Part shown: positions 57,600 to 64,000 of the stretch, in pieces
How the letters are laid out: each line of letters starts with the position of its first letter
Position numbering within the stretch: the first letter of the stretch is position 1
Assembly: GCA_021234155.1 (NCBI GenBank)
Contig: JAJEKV010000064.1
Coordinates: forward strand, 558,001-622,000
Source of the DNA: Isoetes taiwanensis
Taxonomy: Eukaryota > Streptophyta > Lycopodiopsida > Isoetales > Isoetaceae
Reading direction: 5' to 3'
DNA: 64,000 nt
The notes under the pieces: generated by a model
Told to the model about the DNA's origin: nothing
Database searches by the model: none
Seen by the model: the letters and a program-made list of their open reading frames with translations, nothing else
Made by a program: the position numbers and the translations under genes

Positions 57600-60500
57600 G
57601 TTTTATAAGCGACTCTCGTGGGTATTCGCCAGGCGAATTCTGTGTTTTGAAAAAGGGAAAATTTTAAAAATACTTGTATTTTGTATTTTGATGTATCTAT
57701 CAAAATATTTTATACTTCTTATATTTATCATAATGCCCCTTTGTGAGGCCCCCCTTTGCAGACCTACGACCTCTTCACCCGTTCCGGAAGCTTCCAGCAA
57801 GTTTTTGATCTTTTCAATTCGCCAAGTTTTTCATCTTCCAGCAAGTTTTTGATCTTTTTTTACTTTGAATTACCCATAGGAAATCCCTTTCATATATAGT
57901 TTGCCACAAATAAATATGCACTCAAGACCCATAAATTTGTTTCTTCTGATCTATCCTATATTCACAAAGTTGACGACCTGCTTCATTTATTGGTGCACAA
58001 AGCACCATATTAAGCAACAGAACGATTAATCTATCAGGCGCAGATTTATCAAAGAAGAAGCGAATTAAGACGATTTCTCTCACAATGACCTCTAATACAT
58101 AACATCAAAGTTCAATTTGAAGGTAAAATCATTCTCGCACACTCATATCATCACCATTGGGCAGCCGCTTCAAATTAAACCTCGACCTAACCGATCTAGA
58201 ACTAAGATTTTGCTTTGCTTTAAAGGTCGAGATCAGAAAAAAAAAAAAACCTGGGCAAATTTTATCCGACTTGCCGAATTGATGGGTTATTTCAAGATGA
58301 GAAATGATGAAATATTACAACCAAGGACCCCAACCTATGGTCGCTAGTAGATGAATATTAGCTATCGACTGTAACATCCGCGTATCACGTATGAATAGGC
58401 ATTTTGATAAATATCGTAAATACAAGGATTACCTTGATAATTCATCAAAAATACAAGGGCATTTTTTACAATTTTCCTTCAAAAGGTATAATTATTTGAA
58501 ATATCGATCACCGTGATGTTCATATGAACTTAGTAGTAATTTTTTAAGTTGCTCCCTAGGGGGCAAACCTTGTTTATATGGTTTGTGGCATATCCTAGGT
58601 ATGCCAAAATATACTTAGATATGTCGTGACCGCTCAAACCTCGGCCGCTTCCCTATAAGTTAAGTGGCCATCTCAAGGCTTCAATCACGGTGTTTCAACC
58701 GATAACCGCATGCAACTCTGTGTAAATTCCGAAAGGTGATTTGGCTATTCATCCCGTTAGAATGGACTAGAACACGTGATGTTTTCTCGTTAAAGGTGAG
58801 CTCAATTGAAAAATATGATTTATTTGTGACCTTTGAGGGTAGTTTTGACCTTGAACCTGCGGCAAAATTTCTTCTTGCCTTTTTTCTCCGGGTTTTTAGC
58901 CTATGGTCCGTAGCTCTTTCCTCACAAAGACAAAAGAGGTTGTAAAAACTTGAATTTTTGGTCTAAATTTTTGTCGGAGGGGCGTGTCTTTACATGTGCC
59001 TCGTATTTTTCTTCATAATGCTCTATTATATAGTCAATGATGCGATTTGTGTTTCAGATATTTTGATCAAAATAAGCGCCTGCTTCAAGATAATAAAAGA
59101 AAACTTCCATTCCATGTCAAGCCGCTGTATATATTCTATTCCCTGTATATATCCCAATCCAAGATATTTCCACCCCTTTTAAAACATTTGTTTAACCTCT
59201 CAACAAGTCTTTTGATATTCCGAGGGAATTGGATTATTTGTAAAAGTCCTTACTATTTAGGTTCGTGACTATCCTTCCGCCTAGGTGTTCTAAACAAAGC
59301 ATAGCAAATTCTAGCAGGGAATATGGATGTGAAACTATGGAGTTAAGACCGGCCGCAAAAATCCATGGCACAATAGATGGGCATTACTATGGAAAAAAAA
59401 TAGGTGCTAAATCTTTATTGGCTCAACGGCGGTGCTCTTTTTCTTCTCAAAGCCGCAAACTTGCGTTTATTATCAGCTAGAAAGGATTATAACGTAGGAA
59501 TCCCTTCTCGGACCGCAGAATTGTATTGTATATTTGAGTGGCAAATGACGTAAGCTACCCACAGTAATGGTATATCCCAACATCACACTTGATAATCTTA
59601 GGGAAGTGGTTAAGAATGACGAAGGTGTCCTGTTCTTGGCCTTCATCTTTTGAACTTGAAGGTATGCATTAGAATTAGAAGAATAGAACATGCGTGCTCA
59701 TTAATGAGAGTATAATAGTAGTAGACAATCAAAATCGATGAAAGAATACCTTGCATATATTCCATCAACTCCAAGGGTTTAAATGATGGTTGTGAAGCCT
59801 GTACAACATGCTAGGTGCCCTTTTAAGCAAATATCACAAAAGTCTTTCAATATCTTTTCAAAGTATCAAAAGTCTACCAAGGTGCGTATGAAGAGTGAGA
59901 TAAGAACTCACGGCTGAAGTGCTCTGAGCAATGATGTTGTGAGGTGGAGGTTTATGAACAAACTGCTTCATGGAATTTTAGAAAACTATTAAAGCCATGG
60001 AGGAAATATAGTTCGCCACCCAAACCCATGATCCCTCAAGTTCTAAGAAAATCAATCCTACCGCCAAACACTCTTCCCCATTTCCTTTGTTTCTATGCAT
60101 ACAGATTCTTGGATTTTCAAATATGTGAGTATTTACGCATCTAATAAATTAAAGAACTTACTTGAGATGCAAACTGGCGCGTATAAAGAGACAAAATGAG
60201 AGGATGATCCACCAAGCCCAGGATGTTATTCCATTGTTTCCACCGGTTGAGGTCACATTACAAGAAAAGTTGTATTTAAATATGAAAACTTAAACTCAAG
60301 AAGTTAACATCTTTCTTTCCCTCGCCAAGCATGGCGTAAGAACATGTTTCTTCGCCAAGCATGGTGAAAAAATAAATATGCTTTTAGAAAAAATTCTAAT
60401 TTGTAATTTGTGATGTATATTATATGAGGTTTAGAAGGACACATTCATCAATTAGACAAGAATATTACCTATCCAACAATCTATCCAACCCATTTCATAA

Positions 60501-60810
60501 AAAAAAAACCATTCAAGACCACGCGAAAGTCAAATTAAAAAACGTGAATACCATATCCTCATAGCCGTAGGCGCACTTGCGATACGCTTGCAAAATGCGT
60601 ATGCATTTTGTAATGGGTGTAGATTCACAACGACAAGGATGACAGGACATGGGTATACAACCGCAGAAGTAGTCTCAGAATGGATTCCATACTCTTAATC
60701 CATACTACTCAAATCTCCCCAATTTCTTAAGTGTGTGGATTCCGAATTTAAGCTCCAATCTATGCCTAATGCTACCGCATTTCGTGGATCCAAAGGAATA
60801 TCATCCTTTC
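57600..60810. other. Noncoding stretch
   Basis: Short ORFs (58117, 58736, 58994, 59265 plus; 59473 minus) show no recognised domain. 58500-58900 reads like a dispersed plant repeat but no ends were found. TCGCCAAGCATGG recurs at about 60322 and 60352. Confidence 0.4.
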
Positions 60811-60817
60811 AAACAAA

Positions 60818-63600
60818 TAGAATGTATTAGAATAGGAAGAATAGAATACATTTATGTCCTTGCGGGCTATGCGGCCCCGGACTTTGTGGTATGGGCGAAG
60901 CCCTAAAAAGGGTGCTACTTAGCACATCACGCTATAATGTAGCCTTTTCATAATGATTTTTTCCTTTAATAATCGCAAGATCCCGCTTTACCTCATTTTG
61001 GCCGTAAGTGCAAAGGATGCTGTCATATCAATCGCCTTTAGCCGAAAGAATTTGTGTGAGGCTATATGACTCTGCTGGTATGCATCATATTACAAGCCCT
61101 TTCACCGCGGTAATTTCCCCTGTCTCTGTCAAGCCATTCTGTGGATCGCCCCGCCAGATCCCGTGAATGATTCTCCCGGCTATCTTCATCGCCTTGTGGA
61201 CTGCTCCCACCTTATATTCCTATATCTCATTCCCTCGAAGGTTCCGTAGATGCTCCGCGCTCACTAATCATATGGTTCTCATCCTTTCTCCGCTACGCAT
61301 TCTCGCAGATATCCCTGGCCCTTCTTGTCTACCCCTCTCCAATTGCCTTTTCTGATTCTTAGATCATGGCTTCCCATCCTAAATCTGGCTACGCGGTCCC
61401 TTCTCGCTTTTCCCGCATGTTATCCCTAAGATATCCATGTCCTATTTGTTGGTCCGATTAAAATCCTGTGCATTACCGTCTTGGTCCTCGATGCCTGCGT
61501 ACCATGCTCTTGTCACTGTGGTTCCAGCTTCACTCCTCATTCCAATCGCCTCTTCTATTAGGTCACCAGTTTAATCCCCATCCTCACCGTCCATGCGTTG
61601 CCACCCCTCTTTAAAACCATCCAAATGGCTTTCGAGATATGTGGATTTTGGTTGATTTGATTGCAATGTCGGGCTCGGGCTTACCTTGTATGTCTCCCGC
61701 TATCTCCTCGAAAGCGTACCTTATAGTTCTTCCCATGCTCTCACTTCCATTGGTTTCTCAGCCTGCTGAGACCGCGATTGCCAAGTGGTGTGTTTGTCCT
61801 TACCCTCAATTCGCCTGCGCTATTGCCTAAGAATTCCTTCCTCGCTTTTCCTGGGCCAGCTTCCTCTCGCTAAACTCCGCCCTCTATGCTTCGCCACAAT
61901 TCGCGACAATCAACCGGAAAGGGTGGAAGCTATTATCGCATCAATAGATAACATTTGATATCCTACCGGGCTTATTCTACTTCTATTACAAAAGTTTTTC
62001 TGGCGTTAAAGTAGCTTCCTATAGTCGATTGAATCTAGCTGCTGGCTTCTTGGCCCATTTCCCCAAGTACAAGCCGCATGATCATACCCTAGATATCCTG
62101 TGAGATTCCGTTGGTTCTCTATCTCTTTACCTTATATTCAAAGGTTTATGCCCGTTTCGTCCAAAGATGACTATCTTAGTTTTGCTAGATTCACCTGCCG
62201 CCTTCTCAGATTCTCACGCTGCAATTGTTCTAGAATTTGAGCAACTGCATTCCCTTTGTTCTTTTGTTGCCATCATACTCAAGATCATCCAAGATACAAG
62301 ATTATCTGCACTGTCTCCTAGTGTGGGGCATACTGCTCCATGTCACTCAAGCATGCACTCTCGTAGTAAAGGCCTTCCATGATATTCCAAACAGAAATGG
62401 GGATAATCTGGGCAAATTCTCGCTTTACACCTGTCGCTAGACATCTACCGTCCTTCCCGCTCCATTTCCAAGATACACCCCTCGTGGTATAGTCTCACAT
62501 CGATCCCACTCATATTTCGTGGCTTGCATGTCCATCAATCTCTTTAGAAGCGCCTCTGATCAGACAAATGCTTTCAAATCTACAAAGCGCTAGATTATTT
62601 TCTCGCGACTTTTGTTCGCTTCTATTAATACATGTAAGGGTCACGAGGTGATTCGCGGGTTGAGTGTCTTGCCTGGAACCCCTCGCTTGCCCTCGTGTTT
62701 CTCATATATTTCCTTCTCTTTTCCATTTCTTTAATTTGTTATCCAATACCTTTCCAAACCATTTTGTGAAAATCGAGCTTACCACATCGCTCAGGTTCCC
62801 CGGATCTTTCTATTCCCCTCGCCTTGCCTCTATCAGAGCGTCCATCCGGTCTGAAGTCCGTATGTATGATGCCGTTTAAAATAACCAGAACTCCGTCTCC
62901 CGCCGATTGCTTCTCAAGACACTTCAGCCTGCTAGTCCCATAGATGTTGAAGCATGGTTTGTCCCCGGGATCATGCTATATTGGTATTGGTAATCGAGGT
63001 GCCCCTGCCTTGTATAATTTGTCCAAGTAACTCTCCCATCCCTGCTCCAATGTCATCTTGTTCGCTCTTTGTTTTCATATTGCTACCCTCCTTTGTTTTT
63101 GAGTCATCTCCAAAATCTTCTGGCCGCTTTTTCAAGATTTTCCCCAAGTACCGCTGGTGTCAGAATAAAAGTTATTGTATCTCTTCTTCTTCTGCAATCT
63201 TATGTATGCTTCCTTTCTTCCTTGCAGATGTCTCCTCTTTCCCTGTGGTTTTCTACCTTCCTCTTTGTATTCTACACTCGCTATCATACCATACCGTTCT
63301 CAATGATTTTGATCTTTTTTCCCAACACCTCAAGGCTACCCCTCTTACCATGATGTCATTTAGGGTGTTTCCATTCTCACTTGCATTGTGCTTTCCCGCC
63401 CATTCTCCCATTTCCTCCTCGATCATTTGGGTGAAGGTTTCGCTGCATTTCTCCCCGGAATCAATCTTCACCTGCCTTTATTATCTTCTCCTTTCTTCTC
63501 GTGGCCGCCTTTTGTGTATGCTCCCCCAGTCTGGACATTGTTAGTTTAATCGGTCTATGGCTTTTCCCTTTTCCCTGGGCTTACCATTTTGTAGCATCAG
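60818..63600 (-). mobile_element. Decayed LINE (copy 3)
   Basis: Minus-strand remains of a third non-LTR element. A 72-codon ORF (63471-63253) ends SKSLRTVWYDSECRIQRGRK, the Trp/Asp/Glu/Cys linker that lies between endonuclease and RT in many LINEs. FVDLKAF (about 62586-62566) is the RT core motif, with SEALLKRLMDM after a stop. The 3' UTR includes AAAGTCCGGGGCCGCATAGC and CCGCAAGGACATAAATG and ends in an irregular TATTCTATTCTTCC tail at 60818-60850. Stops and frameshifts are abundant. The endonuclease was not clearly seen, so the 5' limit is uncertain. The long plus ORF at 62954-63544 is the antisense of this element. Confidence 0.7.
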
Positions 63601-63609
63601 CCCTTCTAT

Positions 63610-64000
63610 CTTTCCGTGACGTAACTTTCTAAAGGTGTTTTCACTCTTCAATTGACGCTTACCTAATGATTGCATCTCCACAAGGTTCTTTTTGTTTAGA
63701 ACCTTCAAGGATATGGAAATAAATATCTCAAATCCAACTTTGAGGTATTGCTATGTCTTTTATAATCGCCATAAAAAAAGGATGCTCATATAAAGGTATA
63801 CTTGGTCAATGATCCGTGACGCGGAAAGAAGCTTAACAAAGTTGGTAGTGTTGCCTTTGGTTATCTATACTTCGCAGAGCTTTAACATTTGAGGCTGCCC
63901 CGCTAATGAAATGATCCGAAGCTTCGAATAACACCAACATATGCTCAATTAGATTTTCCTTCTTCATGAAAGGTGCATATGGAGGGCTTCTCTTTGGCGC
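63610..64000. other. Window end, nothing recognised
   Basis: No supported ORF. The minus strand reads LIEHMLVLFEASDHFISG near 63955-63905, which is protein-like but unassigned; it may be upstream sequence of the LINE or a different element. Confidence 0.4.

Noticed and set aside
62954-63544. 196-codon plus-strand ORF
   Set aside because: Ser/Phe/Pro-rich composition and exact antisense position to the LINE linker/RT region on the minus strand; a shadow ORF.

Overview
This is a nuclear segment from a land plant. The evidence is decayed plant genes split by GT-AG introns (an L-galactono-1,4-lactone dehydrogenase and a plant-type SKA2 homologue), one intact plant-type nuclear protein gene, several decayed APE-type LINE retrotransposons, AT-rich gene-poor sequence, microsatellites and a 100-N scaffold gap. 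I cannot name the species. There are no operons, CRISPR arrays, rRNAs or convincing tRNAs.

Layout. 0.15-1.35 kb: a frameshifted gene of a transposase-like family (motifs DGCASQFKS and SGHGKG). 1.5-7.1 kb: TGTACAT-rich repeats around a broken minus-strand locus with an FCP1/HAD-like segment, a Lys/Pro-rich segment and a coiled coil. 12.0-13.24 kb: the best gene of the window, an intact 416-codon minus-strand ORF recalled as DUF7138-like, with tandem repeats just upstream. 18.0-19.6 kb: GLDH pseudogene whose intron holds a LINE 3' end. 20.0-26.1 kb: two 2.8-kb direct copies. 26-33.2 kb: mostly noncoding, with copia-like and L1-like scraps and a cluster of a 14-bp palindrome. 33.56-37.3 kb: nearly full-length decayed LINE (minus), followed by a GC-rich repeat block with the N gap (37.6-39.8 kb). 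41-46 kb: inverted and direct repeats and a LINE 3' fragment between 182-bp direct repeats. 46.45-49.45 kb: second decayed LINE (minus). 54.1-54.9 kb: short tandem repeats. 56.94-57.56 kb: SKA2-like gene in four exons (minus), frameshifted as assembled. 60.8-63.6 kb: third decayed LINE (minus).

Most of the window is transposon-derived or featureless. I found no discrete new biological system. The most informative unusual signal is that nearly identical local duplicates differ from each other mainly at CAG/CTG trinucleotides (often CTG against CCG). CHG is the plant non-CG methylation context, so this may be a methylation-linked base-calling artefact that also breaks reading frames in repeats. 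Other points to check are the AGTCGGCGCCGACT palindrome cluster, the TGTACAT clusters with a perfect hairpin, and evidence that the 100-N gap has almost no real length.
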